DNA of 64,000 nucleotides from Symbiodinium natans (GCA_905221605.1 CAJNDS010001002.1:644337-708336); one strand, 5' to 3'. Counted from the first letter of the stretch, positions 32,656-44,081 are shown. Notes: generated by a model not told the origin, from the letters alone. Made by a program: numbers and translations.

Positions 32656-32773
32656 TGGTAGCCCGGTGGTACGCTTTACCCTGTCTTGTTGGTTATGGTT
32701 TCCCTTCTAAAATAGCCAACCCAAAAAGGGCGCCCTTATTATAATATGGTTACTGGGCTACCAAGATTTGCGT
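32656..32773. mobile_element. hairpin element, family 2
   Basis: CTTGGTAGCCCGGTGGTACG / ATGGTTACTGGGCTACCAAG arms. Confidence 0.8.
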
Positions 32774-33284
32774 AAGAACCCCACAAAAACTAGAACATGT
32801 TCTTCCTCATGAGGGTGGTATGGGGATTGTTATCTTGCATCAGTTTGGTGTTCTTATGCAAATAGTAGCAAACCCTTGTTCCTAAGCCGATCCCTACCTC
32901 TACCTTCTGAACCTCTCTCGGTACTCGTAGCATGTTCCCCGCTAGGGTCGCTTTTTGTTCTGCGCAGGCGGTAGACTTCCTTCCGCCAAGAAGAGTCGGC
33001 CAGTAAGTCTTTTTGAGCAGGCACCGACACTACTTAATCATTACTAGGTAGGTGCTTGGGATTTGGGATAGTACATATTTTCCTTCATTGGGTTTCAGAG
33101 GATCATATGTAGGAATGTTTTGCTCAGAGGGTTCTAGATTGTGATTGTAATTCCAAGCCGAAATCCTAAACCTCGAAACGATAAGCTATAAGGGAATACA
33201 CATCTAAACAACCATTACTCCTAAACACATGTTAAACTCGAACACTCTAAACCCCCTAAACCCTAGATCCTCTATCAGGCGGCG

Positions 33285-33370
33285 AAATCGTCATGTGCCC
33301 CGTCTTCGACCAGGAGGTCTGCGTGCCCATGCTTTACAATTGCGCCTGTGGCCACAAATTGGATTATATC
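33285..33370 (+). CDS. exon resembling an anoctamin (TMEM16) Cys motif
   Basis: Reads GGEIVMCPVFDQEVCVPMLY then NCACGHKLDYIIG. Anoctamins carry a conserved (I/V)xMCPxCDxxCxxWxLxxxC segment before a transmembrane helix. Here the order and spacing are similar, with Phe for the second Cys and Met for Trp. TMEM16 proteins are ion channels or lipid scramblases. The rest of the protein was not traced, so this is a motif-level suggestion. Confidence 0.45.
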
Positions 33371-34255
33371 ATTGGGGTTTACAGGGTTTCGGGTTGGGTT
33401 TAGGGCTCAACACAAGCATCGTGAAGCACTTGCTGAAAGGCCCTAAAGTCCTTAAACCCCTTCAGCACCCCCCGAAGAACCTCAAAACTGCCCGATACCC
33501 GCCGAACGCCGAAAGTAAGTCCCTAAACCCCAAAGCCCCAACATTCCGCGACATCCTGAACTTACCCCCCACCCACCACCCACCACAAAAAAAAAAAAAA
33601 ACTAAACAAATAAAGATATACACAAAGGAGCTCCCCAACGTTCTCCAAAGCCTTTCAAACCCGAAATCATAAAGCCTAAAGCCCTGTACGCACCCTAAAC
33701 CCTCAAAATTAAAGCTCAGAGGGGTGAGCTGCGCATCTGAGCTGTCCCCGAGGTCTGGTGACGATTGCAATGGCCTACCTGTCCTACTGGCAGTTCCGGA
33801 CAGGGGGCTGTAGGGGGTTTTAGGGTTTTGGGGTTTCGGGGTTTTGGGGCTTTGGGGGTTTGGGGGGTTTTGTTTGGTAGGTTTTGGGGGGTCTGGGGGG
33901 TTTAGGGGGTTTTTTGAGGGGGGTTTTGGGGTTTGGGGTCTGGGTTAGGGCCGCAGTTTGTTGTAGGGTGAACCCCTCAACCTATATACCCCAAAATAGA
34001 ATAGGCATCCCCTTAAAGGGACCCCCCAAAAAGGGTACCCTATTTTCGGAAACCTCGAAATGGCCACATGTTTAGTTGGGGGTTCTGGTCGATCTAGGGT
34101 GGCTAGGTTGTTCCAATTTAGGGTTTAGGGTTTAGGGATTCAGCCCTAAGCACTACATTCAGGGCTTCCCCAAACCTCCGCGAAAGCGTGACGCCAATCT
34201 AGGAATATCTGGGGGAACCCATTTGGGCAGGAGGTCTGGGGATCATGATCATGTA

Positions 34256-34450
34256 TGTGGGGGTTTACGATATTGGGGGGAGCTTCATTCGGGTCCTTAC
34301 TATATGGCATCCTACTCCTTTTGGGGGACTATATCAGGGGTCCTTTAGTTTCGCAAACCTGGGGGGTTTGCGATGTTAGGGGTACCCTTTTGGAGGTCCT
34401 TATTGTAAGGGCATCCTACCATTTGGGGTCCCTTGCATTCGGAAACCCCT
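34256..34450. mobile_element. two adjacent hairpin elements, family 5
   Basis: Two tandem copies, each GGGGGTTTACGAT..TTTCGCAAACC type with the CATCCTAC..TTTGGGG core. Confidence 0.7.
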
Positions 34451-34460
34451 CATGTGGGTT

Positions 34461-34565
34461 CAGTTTGAGCATTCAAGGATGTCCCCCCTGCTCAGGATCT
34501 ACAAGCCTGGACAAACCTTCGATGGCACCGACCTCAGCGCGCGCACACGACATGGGGGTCTCCAA
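34461..34565 (+). CDS. exon-like island
   Basis: Reads EHSRMSPLLRIYKPGQTFDG then TDLSARTRHGG, between two hairpin elements of the GGGGGTTTACGA family. Not recognised. Confidence 0.45.
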
Positions 34566-34655
34566 ATAAGGGGACTCCCAATATACTATAAATATAAATA
34601 TCAATACCATTATCAATATACATAAATATAAATATATATATATACATATATATAT

Positions 34656-34689
<34 letters not shown>

Positions 34690-35073
34690 CTCCACATATA
34701 TTATAGACCCCCAAGTAGTAGGATTCCCGCAATTTAAGGTACCCCCTATTTACCTCCTCATCCCCAGGAGTGTGCGTTAGTCTAGGGGTCGGAACACTTA
34801 CCATTGGTATTCCCTTACGGTCCCTCTATAATGATACTATAAGAACCCCCTTCCCCCCACCCGGCCCCAAAAAAAAACCTATTCTAATTATCAAGGCCCC
34901 CATATTAGGCGGTTGCGTCTTGGCGGGGCTACGCATGTTGAGTCGTGGCCCGTGGGTGTAGATCCTCGCCTCCCCTAAACCCTAAACCATAAACCCTAAA
35001 CCCTAAACCACACCCTAAACCCTACACCCTGATCTGTCAACCTCGAATACTCAACCCTAAACCCCCGAAACGC

Positions 35074-35348
35074 TCAGAACTCCGCGAGAGCATCAAGCGC
35101 GAGTATGGCGAGGGCCCAGACCCAGTCCTCGACTCCTCTGAGGAATCGCGAAGGGCTTTCACTGAAACCCTAAACCCTAAGCCCGCCCTAAGCCTTAAAC
35201 CCTAGTCAAACCCTAACCCTTATAAACGCTAAATCCTAAACCCTAAACCTCTGGCCGCACTTCTAGGCGGGAAGGCCCCCGAAAACGTGAACCACACGAA
35301 GCCCCTGAAGTTTCAGGACCAAACCCCTGGGGCCCTAGAGCCCTACCA
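35074..35348 (+). CDS. two exon-like islands
   Basis: 35074-35165 reads ELRESIKREYGEGPDPVLDS then SEESRRAFTE. 35257-35348 reads GKAPENVNHTKPLKFQDQTP then GALEPYQASM and TAG. The second may be a C-terminus. Phase link not established. Confidence 0.45.
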
Positions 35349-36078
35349 AGCTTCGATGTAGGGTTTAGGGTTTAGGGTTTCGGGTTTAGGGCTTGGGGTT
35401 TAGGGCTAAGAGTTTAGGGCTCTCACAGGCCCCCCCAAAATCCCGACTACCAATCCCGACGAATGCCCTCACACTCGATCTTAAAGTGTCCCAACGTGGT
35501 CTCTGTGGCTTCAGTGTGTTTTGGGGGTTTTACGGGGGTTGGGGTTTTGTAGGGGTTTAGAGGGGTTCTTCGGGCTTATTAGGGTATATAGCGTTCATAG
35601 CGTTTATAGGGTGTCAGGGGTTTTTAGGGCCTCTCAGGGGTTTATAGGGTTTATTCGGGCTTGTAGGGTTTTTGGGGTTGATAGCGTGTATGGGGTTGAT
35701 CAGGGTTGAAAGAAATTATAGGGTTTATTGGGGTTTTGTAGGGTTTGTATAGAAGCTTCAGTGGTTTTACGGGTTTGTAAAGTAAGTCTATTGGGTTTAT
35801 GTGGGGTTACAGGGTGTTTACGGATCTTCGAAGGAAACGAGATGGCCTGTGAGGGTCTCAAAGAACCCTAAACTTGGATCGTGTGGGGAGCTGATGTAAC
35901 TTACATGCCTTCCTTTGTCACAGTAGGGTAAACACTTTACAGTTTTAAGGGTACTTAAACCCAAGAAGGAATAAAGAACTAACCAAGAGTACCCTAGCAA
36001 TGAAAAGGGTACCGTTTTTGAACTTTTAATATTGTCCCAACCATGAACTGCCTTTTGTGGCACCCCTTGAACAAAAAA

Positions 36079-36190
36079 TTGTGGTGCTTTACTGCAACTT
36101 TAGATCCTTAGCTTTTTTGGGTTCATTGGGTTTCTTAATAAGGCAGGTAAAAGTTTAATTTTTGCTACCCTCCTAAGTGCAGCCAAGATT
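36079..36190. mobile_element. dispersed element, family 9 (GGTGCTTTACTGCAACTTTA)
   Basis: Shares GGTGCTTTACTGCAACTTTA and GGGTTTCTTAATAAGGCAG with 7626-7716 and 49179-49275; ends near GTGCAGCCAAGA. Not a full hairpin. Confidence 0.75.
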
Positions 36191-36432
36191 TCAACCCCAT
36201 AGAAGTGGTCAGGGACTTGGGCCCGAAGGCCCCTCTATCTAGGGGAGGGAACCCCCCTGGCCAAGAAGCAAACAGCTACTGAAACCTTTGCTCTACGGCA
36301 GGAGGACTCCTATGGCTCCGAGGAAGCCTTGAACTGAGGACCGTGTGGATGTCTCATCACGACTCAAGGCTTTTAACTGATTGTTTTCCAATGCTTGGGT
36401 CGGGCTGCTGGACTTTTAACGCTTGACACCCT

Positions 36433-36570
36433 CCAGTGTGATGTTGCAGTCTCGCTGGAGCGTGCAGAAGGAGCATTTGGCTCCTAAAATCCTAAATTCG
36501 TCTGATGCCCAAGTCCTGGCACTGGTAGGCGGCGTGATGCCACGCGTTGGCTTGTCGATGCAGAAGCCGT
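36433..36570 (+). CDS. exon-like island(s)
   Basis: After CTCCAG: CDVAVSLERAEGAFGS. A second frame from about 36501 gives SDAQVLALVGGVMPRVGLSM then QKP and TAA. The - strand is open as well, so the strand choice rests on uniformity with the rest of the window. Confidence 0.35.
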
Positions 36571-37769
36571 AAACCCAAACCCTAAACCCTGCTTCCGTTG
36601 CCGGGACGCAGACAGAGATAGAGAGGGAGAGAGAAAACTTAGGGGCTGGGTAGGTAACCGTTAACATTTTTGGTTATATAGACTTCTACTGTACATAGTA
36701 ATTATATCTGTACATAATAAGTACATAAAAGTATAGAATCCTACTGTACATAAAAAGTATATGGTTAAGGTGCTACTCAGCTCCTAAGGAGAGAGAGAGA
36801 GAGTGAGCGCGCCAAATGCAGGCTCCTCTTTTGCTAAGGCCGTGGAAGCGCAGCGATTTGAAAACTCTGCGCGGTTCAGGGTTTGGGGTTTGGGGTTTAG
36901 GGTTTAGGGTTTAGCATTCTCGCCATGGCCCTCCGTAGACCCAAGACTTACTAGTTCATAGTAGGCGAATAGGGCATTAGTAGGTGCCCACCACTATCCC
37001 TCAGAGGGCTAATATGGGTTATATGAGGTGCTGTAGCACATTCCCATAGTAAGACGAAGCAACGACATTTAACCTCCTCACAGCCCCATACTTCCGCCTT
37101 CAGAGTACTTGCAGCAAACTAATAGCTTTTTAGAGTTTAGGTTAAGGGCTACGCAGCTTATGGCTTAGGGTGCATTCTGCAGGTTGTATGTGGCGATTTG
37201 CGTCGGCGATGATTTAGGGGTTTGGGTATAGGGTTTAGGTTTTTGGGTGGCCTAAACCCTAAACCCTAAACCCTAGACCCTACACCCTAAACCCTAAACC
37301 CCACACCGCATATCTGAAAGCTTAAGGAGCCCGCTTAGCCACAAAGCGCTGCGCGCCACACATGCACCCGCCCGCTTGAGTTTGAGCATTTAAGGTTCAA
37401 GGCTGCGGTTCGGCTTTGGTTTAGGGTTCAGGGGTTTGGGGTTTAGGGTTCAGGGCCTAGGGTTTAGGGTTTAGGGCTTAGGGTTTAGGGTTTAGGGTTT
37501 AGGGTTTAGGGTTTAGGGTCTGGTATTCACGGTTTCAGGCGCCGTTGTTTTATGTCCTGTCACCTTTCACACCCCTCTCCGCCCTAGGATCCCCTACATA
37601 CATCTCCCTCGTGTCTTCGGAGAGAAACCCTAAACCATGAATCCCTAACCCCCGGAAGCCTAAACCCTAGACCCGTAACCCTCAACCCTGAAACCCGGAA
37701 CCCTAAACCCCAAACCCCTAAAGCCTTAAACCCCTAGGCCCCTTAAAGCCCTAAACCCTAAACCCTTAA

Positions 37770-37840
37770 AGTTGGGATGTTCCCCCTTATACAAACAGTC
37801 CTTATTAGCATAAGCGGGAACTGGGGAACATCCCAACCTT
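37770..37840. mobile_element. hairpin element, family 1
   Basis: TTGGGATGTTCCCCCTTATA / GGGGAACATCCCAA arms, 70 bp. Confidence 0.8.
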
Positions 37841-37841
37841 A

Positions 37842-37983
37842 GACCCTAAACCCTGGACCCTGACCCTAAACCCTGAACCCTGAACCCTGAACCCTGAACC
37901 CTGAACCCTGAACCCTAAACCCTAAACCCTAAACCCTAAACCCTAAACCCTAAACCCTAACCCTAAACCCTAAACCCTAAACC
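37842..37983. repeat. CCCTGAA / CCCTAAA block
   Basis: A run of CCCTGAA variants merges into canonical units. Confidence 0.95.
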
Positions 37984-38454
37984 TTCTTTGTTGCAGGCCC
38001 TGGAGCGGTTGCGTGCTCCGCGCCTGGGGAGCGGGGAGGCGCGGGGGGGAGACCGTAGGGTTTTAGGGGTTTTAGGGGTTTTAGGGTTTCAAGGGTTTTA
38101 AGGGTTTCAAGGGGCTTGAAGGGTTTTCAGCGGTTTGCAGGGTTTTAAGGTTTTGAAGGTTTTGAAGGGGTTTAAGGATTAAAGGGTGCAAGGGTCAAAG
38201 GCCCAAAAGGCTTCAGTTTTTTTCAGGAATTCAAGGGCTTTAAGGGTTTTTAAGATTTCAAGGGTTTTCAGGTTTTTGAGGGTTTTTAGGGTTGTAAGTT
38301 GGGCTTTAAGGGTTTCAAGGGTCAAAAGGGTTTTAAGGGTCCAAGGGTTCGGACAAAAGTTGGGGTGGCAGCATTCGTGCATGGGATCCGGCAGCAGTGG
38401 AGCCTTACGCTCCTGAAGCTCAGCACCTGAGCCTTACATCGCCGATGTGCTGGG

Positions 38455-38834
38455 CATGCAGCTGCCTTGACGGAGCAGTCATTCCCGGCCTTTGTTGGCG
38501 CAATTCAAGTCCTGGCGGACATGACAGTGCAGGGCTGGTTCGCTGGAGCGGACCGCGATTATTGGTTCAGGGTCTCGCCTGGCTTGGCTATCAGGGACTT
38601 CTGTGGGGACCTGATCACGCCTGCGCCCTTGATGCCTCAGCACCTCTGTCACGACCTTTGGCTTGCTCATATGCGCGCAAGGTCGCCCGAAGGATCTCAC
38701 TTCGGACCCCTGATTCCTTTCAGGGTTTAGGGTTTATTGTTCCCGGGGGTCAAGGGCCCTTCACACTTCTCGACAGTGCATCACTTGAGGAGCTGCTCTC
38801 CAGATTGAGCCAATTCTTGATGCTCATCACGTGA
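38455..38834 (+). CDS. long exon-like region, two frames
   Basis: 38461-38717 reads ALTEQSFPAFVGAIQVLADM, then RDYWFRVSPGLAIRDFCGDL and onward, ending at TTTCAG|GGTTTAGGG. After a short heptamer run another frame gives LLDSASLEELLSRLSQFLML and TGA at about 38832. It looks like a coding exon, a very short telomere-like insertion, and a terminal exon. No family recognised. Confidence 0.5.
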
Positions 38835-38925
38835 AGGTTTCAAATCTATCCAGAAGCGTGTGGCTAGCATGGCTAGCGAACCCTACACCCTAAACCCGAA
38901 ACCCTAAACCCTAAACCCTAAACCC

Positions 38926-39004
38926 TAAGACAACATCGTGAAGATGATGGTGTCTGAGCTCAGCGATGAACAGATTGCGCTGCTCAAGGCCACATCTGCG
39001 AGAT
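38926..39004 (+). CDS. exon-like island
   Basis: Reads DNIVKMMVSELSDEQIALLK then ATSAR and abuts TTAGGG. Helical, charged; not recognised. Confidence 0.45.
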
Positions 39005-39035
39005 TAGGGTTTAGGGTTTAGGGTTTCAAGCTCAG

Positions 39036-39396
39036 AGGTTGGGATGTTCCCCCTTATAGTATGCTAACAGACCCTAATAGGGATTCTAGTCGCCCCCCTA
39101 TTAGAATCCCTCTTAAGGACTGTAAGTAGAACTCATTACCCATGTAGGCTTGAGGGGTTTAGGGGTTTAGGGGTGTTTAGTGGGGTTTAGGGGGGTTCAG
39201 GGGGGTTCAGGGGGGTTGAGGGGGGTTTAGGGGGGTTTAGGGGGGTTCAAGCGGGTTTAGGGGGGTTTAGGGGGGTTTAGGGGGGTTCAGGGGGGTTCAG
39301 GGGGGTTCAGGGGGGTTCAGGGGGGTTTAGGGGGGTTTAGGGGGGTTTAGGGGGGGTTTAGGGCTACTTGAAGAAAAGGGGGAAACATCCCAAACT
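39036..39396. mobile_element. hairpin element, family 1, with minisatellite insert
   Basis: TTGGGATGTTCCCCCTTATA at the left and GGGGGAAACATCCCAA at the right; the GGGGGGTTTAG array sits inside. Confidence 0.7.
39144..39360. repeat. GGGGGGTTTAG / GGGGGGTTCAG minisatellite
   Basis: About 20 units of an 11-bp telomere-related repeat with extra G residues, sitting inside the two arms of a hairpin element (arms at about 39040 and 39394). Confidence 0.9.
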
Positions 39397-39427
39397 GAAC
39401 ATGTAAAGCTCTCAAATTGCAGAAAGA

Positions 39428-39515
39428 TCAGCCCAGAGGCCATCCGCAAGACCTGCAGCCCCCTGGTGTGGGTCCGGCCTGCTTCCTGCCTCAGCGTGGG
39501 GGGCAACCTTGCATG
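39428..39515 (+). CDS. exon-like island
   Basis: Reads KISPEAIRKTCSPLVWVRPA then SCLSVGGNLAWSV, abutting GTTTAGGG. Confidence 0.45.
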
Positions 39516-39689
39516 GTCAGTTGTTTAGGGTTTAGGGTTTAGGGTTTAGGGTTTAGGGTTTAGGGTGCAGGGTAGTTGTCGAGATTCATCCTAATTATAC
39601 CCTAGTGCGAATACCTAAACCTCTACACCCTAAACTCTGAGATTTTCAATGTCTAGAGTTCCGGTTTAGGGCTTGTGGGAAAGAGGGGG

Positions 39690-39810
39690 GCATCTGCATA
39701 CTGGCTGCTGTGGCCTTTCTTTAACGGCTGGGTCCAGCCTGCGCTGGCCTTGTTGGGTACCCTCGTAGACTGGGATCCCCAAGAACCCTTCTGGTTGCGC
39801 AAACCCCACC
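39690..39810 (+). CDS. exon-like island with membrane helix
   Basis: Reads SAYWLLWPFFNGWVQPALAL then LGTLVDWDPQEPFWLRKP. Strongly aromatic helix; a probable membrane-protein exon. Confidence 0.5.
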
Positions 39811-40027
39811 CCTGAACAAACCAGACCATCTTGCCAGTGCTAGTATACTTAGGGATGCTTGGAGTTTTTTACAAAAAAAAATTGGGTACTGTAATTCCTA
39901 AGGAACAGCTAAAGTTATGAGTTTTGCTGGGCTTCCAAGTTCAGAAAAGTATACAGCCCCCGTGTTCCACGAGGGACCGTGGTGTAGAGAAGTGCCCACC
40001 TGCTGTGCATTTATCTTGCAGGCAAGA

Positions 40028-40253
40028 ACCCTTTTTGCGAGCCTAAACCCTGGACCCTGGACCCTAGACCCTAAACCCCAAACCCTAAACCCTAAACCCT
40101 AAACCTTAAACCCTAAACCCTAAACCCTAAACCCTAAACCCTAAACCCTAAACCCTAAACCCTAAACCCTAAACCCTAAACCCTAAACCCTAAACCCTAA
40201 ACCCTAAACCCTAAACCCTAAACCCTAAACCCTAAACCCTAAACCCTAACCTA
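40028..40253. repeat. CCCTAAA block
   Basis: About 28 units, the outer few divergent. Confidence 0.97.
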
Positions 40254-40484
40254 ACACCCCCCCCTTCCCCCAACTCATTGCGCTCTGCATTGCAAGAGAG
40301 GCGAAGCCTGAACCTTAACACCTCCCAAGCTCCGCCCCCCACCCCAAAAAAATCTGGCTGGTTCCTCGTGGGGGGGTTTCCGAAAATAGGGGTACCCTTT
40401 TTGGGGTCACCTTAAGGGGATTACTGACTGCTACACCCCAAACCCTAGACCCTATAAGCCCTAAACCCAAAACCCGAAACAAAA

Positions 40485-40705
40485 AGAAAGAAAGAAAGAA
40501 AGAACATATAGAAATAACGAAAGAATTTTTTTAAAAAAAGACAGAAACAACGAAAGAAAGAAACAACCAAAAGAAAGAAGCAACGAAAGAAAAAAAGAAA
40601 GAAGGAAGGCAACAAAGAAAGAACAAAATGTAGAAAGAAAGAAATCAAGAAAGAAATCAAGAAAGAACAAGAAGTCGAAAGAAAGAAGGAAAGAAAGAAA
40701 GACAT
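40485..40705. repeat. GAAA microsatellite
   Basis: Purine-rich GAAA/GAAC repeats. The - strand frame is Phe/Leu/Ser low-complexity and rejected. Confidence 0.9.
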
Positions 40706-40710
40706 CGCCA

Positions 40711-40818
40711 GGGACCTGCAGACTCCCGCCTCGCCAGTCTCCGGGGCCCGGGCTTGGATGCTGAACGCGAGCCTCAGCCTGGAACCTCGGTGTTTCTTTG
40801 AGGGGTGGCGGGGGGAAG
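40711..40818 (+). CDS. exon-like island
   Basis: Reads DLQTPASPVSGARAWMLNAS then LSLEPRCFFEG. Follows a GAAA microsatellite (40485-40705). Confidence 0.4.
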
Positions 40819-41108
40819 GGGGGGAGGGGGGTTAGGCCTGGGGTTTAGGGTTTAGGGTTCCGGGTTTAGGGTTTAGGGTTTAGGGATTGAGGGTTTAGGG
40901 TGTAACTAGGGTTTAGGGTTTAGGGTTAATTTGGGTTTTGCGCACTAGGGTTTATCAGGTTTAATGATGAAGGGTTTGTGAACTCTAAGATCTTCATGTT
41001 TCCTGGACGTCAAAGATCGGGCACCTCATTCAGTAGGTGAGTCAAAGTTACTGGCAGCCCTGAGCCCTCAACCACGTAATCAAACCAACCCCCCGAAGTC
41101 CCTGCGCC

Positions 41109-41192
41109 GGGTTGACTCTAAGGGAAGTTACATATAGGGTATACCAGGGCCTCCTTCTAAGTGCCAATATTAAGGGGCCATGTAACTTCCCT
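41109..41192. repeat. inverted repeat
   Basis: GGGTTGACTCTAAGGGAAGTTACAT-type arm with ATGTAACTTCCCTTCAACCC at the right, about 84 bp. Confidence 0.75.
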
Positions 41193-41466
41193 TCAACCCT
41201 AAACCCTAAACCCTGAACCCTAAACCCTAAACCCTAAACCCTAAATCCTAAACCCTAAATCCTAAACCCTAAAGGGCCTTCTCAGCGGAGGGCCTGCCAG
41301 GATCCTTTTGAAGGTTCGTTGCGTAGGAGACCGGTGTAGAACAGCTGCCCCTCCCCAGAGCCCAAAAAAGCAACCTGCCAAACCTCCCAAAGCTCCCGTG
41401 TTAGGGTTTAGAGTTAAGGGTCTAGGGTTTAGGGTTTAGGGTTTAGGGTTTAGGGTTTAGGGTTTA

Positions 41467-41507
41467 GGGTTGCCTTCATCCACGAATTCTCCTGGTCCTG
41501 CTTATCG
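41467..41507 (+). CDS. short exon with GTATGT donor
   Basis: Reads AFIHEFSWSCLS and ends at TCG|GTATGTGG. Confidence 0.4.
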
Positions 41508-42340
41508 GTATGTGGAAATGTCGCTGTCAACGGTTTGGATCAATGCTCTCACGCCGCCTTAGCAAGCTGGGGTAGCGGGTTTAGAGGGTTTAGGGTTTAG
41601 GGCTTAGGGAGGTTCCGGGTTCACCGGGTTTAATCGGGGTGTAGGGTCTATGGGCTTTAAATGGTTTAGCCCCTTAGACCCTCAACCCCAAGCCCCTAAA
41701 CCCCGTTCTTCTCCGAAGGTGAGCAGGGTGCTGGTCCCGCCCTCGGCGTGGTTTGGGTTTGGGGTTTAGGAGTTTGGGGTTCTAAACAATCAACCCTTCA
41801 GCTAGGGCTTCGGTGGCTTAGTCCTACACGTGGTTTAGTGCAGCTTTCAAGCCGACAGACCCCGTACCTCTAAGAAATGTTCAACATACCCCTTTGGCAT
41901 ACCCTTGAAAGACCTTCAGGGGTCTGGTAGAATCCTTCCTGACATTCGCCGCTTGTAGGTGAAGGGGTATGGGTTTTGGGGCTATGCTGATTTATTCTTC
42001 GACTACCCTAAGAGCCCACAACCTACCACAGGAGCATTAGGGCATAGGGCGTCGGGTTATGAGCCTGAATGCTTGTCGATAGTATCCCTTTATAGTCCCT
42101 GGACGAACTACCCAGAATACCCATCCAACCGAAGTGGGGCTCTGTGTCGCTGCTCTGTAGGCTATGATTTGTTCAGCCCTACAAACGCGAAACCCTCTAA
42201 TAAGAGTCTTAGGTTTGGGGTTCTTCAAGTATGCCCCAGACATAGAAGAAGACCCTAATACTGAAGACACAAGCCCCTGCAAATTCCCCTTGTGTTTAGG
42301 GTTTAAGGTTTAGGGTTTAGGGTCAGGGAGCTTTCCAGCC

Positions 42341-42440
42341 TAGAAATTTGAGTACAACTGCGTTCCAAGCTCTGCTATCGACATCCTGACTGAGACAATC
42401 ATGCCTATCAATTTCCCAGCTCTCCCAAACCACACGGGTA
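42341..42440 (+). CDS. exon-like island
   Basis: After CAGCCTAG: KFEYNCVPSSAIDILTETIM then PINFPALPNHT, ending near GTAG. Not recognised. Confidence 0.45.
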
Positions 42441-42746
42441 GTTCTCTAAATCAGGGTCTCCTTTTGGGGTCACTATCTTTAAGGCGGCCCCTGCTGTTTC
42501 GGCTGCCCAAAGGTAACCCTAATTTTGAGAACTGACCATAAAGTCACTCAACCCTACCACCTAAGCCCCAAACCCTCCTGAACGCGCCACCTCGACCCTG
42601 AACCCACAACCATCCCACAACCCTAAGCCCCAAACCCTAAAACCCTAGACCCTAAACCCTACACCCTAAACCCTAAACCCTAAACCCTAAACCTCAGCCC
42701 GTGGGCTGGTTCGGCTCCAGAAAGGGCTCAAAGGACGCAAAGGTTC

Positions 42747-42832
42747 GCGTAGAGGTTTCAAGTCTAGATCGAACTACGCCATGCCCTTCTTTCATTCCCT
42801 GGCCAGCTTTCTTCCGAGTCTTGGCCAAGTAA
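42747..42832 (+). CDS. exon of copy 1 of the duplicated gene (FHSLASFLPSL)
   Basis: Reads SNYAMPFFHSLASFLPSLGQ with a GTAAGA donor at about 42830. Its paralogue is at 58523-58576 (SAMTVFPSLASFLPRLDH). In both places a GAATGAGTACAC hairpin element lies downstream. Confidence 0.55.
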
Positions 42833-42837
42833 GACTT

Positions 42838-42947
42838 AGCAGCTGAATGAGTACACTGTACACTTTTGGGATGCTATGATCCCCTATAGAACTGAAGTGT
42901 ACACTTCTTTGTTTTTTGGGGGGGGGGCTTGTGAACTCAGCCTAAGA
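42838..42947. mobile_element. hairpin element, family 10, copy 1
   Basis: AGTACACTGTACACTTTTGG / GAAGTGTACACTTC with GCTTGTGAACTCAGC at the right. Occurs again at 58848-58962, in the equivalent intron of copy 2. Confidence 0.85.
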
Positions 42948-43046
42948 AGAGAATTTTCTGGGCCCTAAACCCTAAACCCTAAACCCTACAACCCTAAACC
43001 CTAAACCCTAAACCCTAAACCGGTTCAGGGTTCAGGGGGTGGTGGG

Positions 43047-43187
43047 TATGTTCTTCCGAGCCTTGACCAACTTACGAGGTTCCCAGAAAAATTCCCAGAG
43101 GCTTTGGCGTTTTTAGAGCGTTTGGGAAGCTACCCAAAGGCCCAGGGGCTCTCCCTGTTGCGTGGGCACGTAGCTTATCCGAGATCC
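43047..43187 (+). CDS. exon-like island, copy 1 region
   Basis: Reads YVLPSLDQLTRFPEKFPEAL then AFLERLGSYPKAQGLSLLRG and a TAG. Highly protein-like. Not found in copy 2 at the expected place, so its place in the gene is open. Confidence 0.5.
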
Positions 43188-43479
43188 TAGCCGTGAAACA
43201 AGGTAGCCCCTAAACCCTAAACCCCAAAACCCTAAACCCCCGACCCAAAAGGGGAAGGGTACACGCCCTCTAGGGAGGCTTTTTGGTTTCGGGTTGTTCC
43301 CTAGCCAACTTCCATGATTCTGCCAGAGCCCGTCTAGGGTTTTAAGGCTTCAGGGTTTAGGGTTTCGAGGTTCGATAGCCGAGTCAAATCGGACCTGTCG
43401 GCCTCCACCCATGGACCCCGTTTTCAGCAACCACGGCGGCGGTCTTTCAGAGGCAGCGCCGCCATAATCAAAGCCTGCA

Positions 43480-43705
43480 GGACCCAAAGCAGCTTCACAG
43501 GCTGCAGAGCCCAAGGCAGGCGGTCCAGGACCTGAAGCAAGCACCCGCACCTCCAAGCCTTCTGCGCCCGGCGGTCCTCCAGCCAAGCCTTCCGGGCAAC
43601 CCTAAACCCTAAACCCTAAACCCTAGCACCCAAAGCTCCCAGCACCGAGCCCAAAGCTCTCGGTCCTCCCACGAGAACTTCCTTTCTGTGCTGAGACCAG
43701 GATTC
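43480..43705 (+). CDS. Ala/Pro/Lys-rich exon-like islands
   Basis: One frame gives AEPKAGGPGPEASTRTSKPS and APGGPPAKPSGQP; after a short heptamer run, another gives APKAPSTEPKALGPP. Disordered-linker composition. Could equally be non-coding GC-rich sequence. Confidence 0.35.
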
Positions 43706-44032
43706 TTCTTCGTCGATGGCTCTGCATCCTAAACCCTCAGCCACCCCTAAACCCTAACCGCTAGGGACCCTAACCCTGAAACCCTGCTCTTTGAAACCGA
43801 GCCTCCCTTGAGAGCTGCAACCCTGAAACCCCCCAAGGCCCCCAAACTAGTTACTGGTTCTTGCTAGGAGCAAGGTACTCACTGTATCCCTCAAGGGGTT
43901 ATGTAGGGGCATAGATACCTAATTCCCTAATTCCCAACCCTAAACCCTAAACCCTAAACCCTAAACCCCAAACCCTAAACCCTAAACCCTAAACCCTAAA
44001 CCCGGCTTCCCACTGAGAACTGTGAAGACGAG

Positions 44033-44081
44033 GAAGCCAAGCCACCGCGGTGACTGCCCACAGTGCCAGAAGCACGACGAG
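44033..44081 (+). CDS. CxxCxxH exon, copy 1
   Basis: Frame fixed by the phase of the next exon: KPSHRGDCPQCQKHDE. The spacing C-P-Q-C-Q-K-H suggests a small metal-binding turn. Its paralogue at 59687-59732 differs by one in-frame codon. Donor AG|GCC (GC type). Confidence 0.65.

Noticed and set aside
41959-42258. 99-codon + strand frame
   Set aside because: Composition and the absence of splice partners suggest repeat-derived sequence. I could not show it is coding.
43350-43586. 78-codon - strand frame
   Set aside because: Pro/Gly-rich mirror of GC-rich sequence; no splice support, and neighbouring exons are on the + strand.
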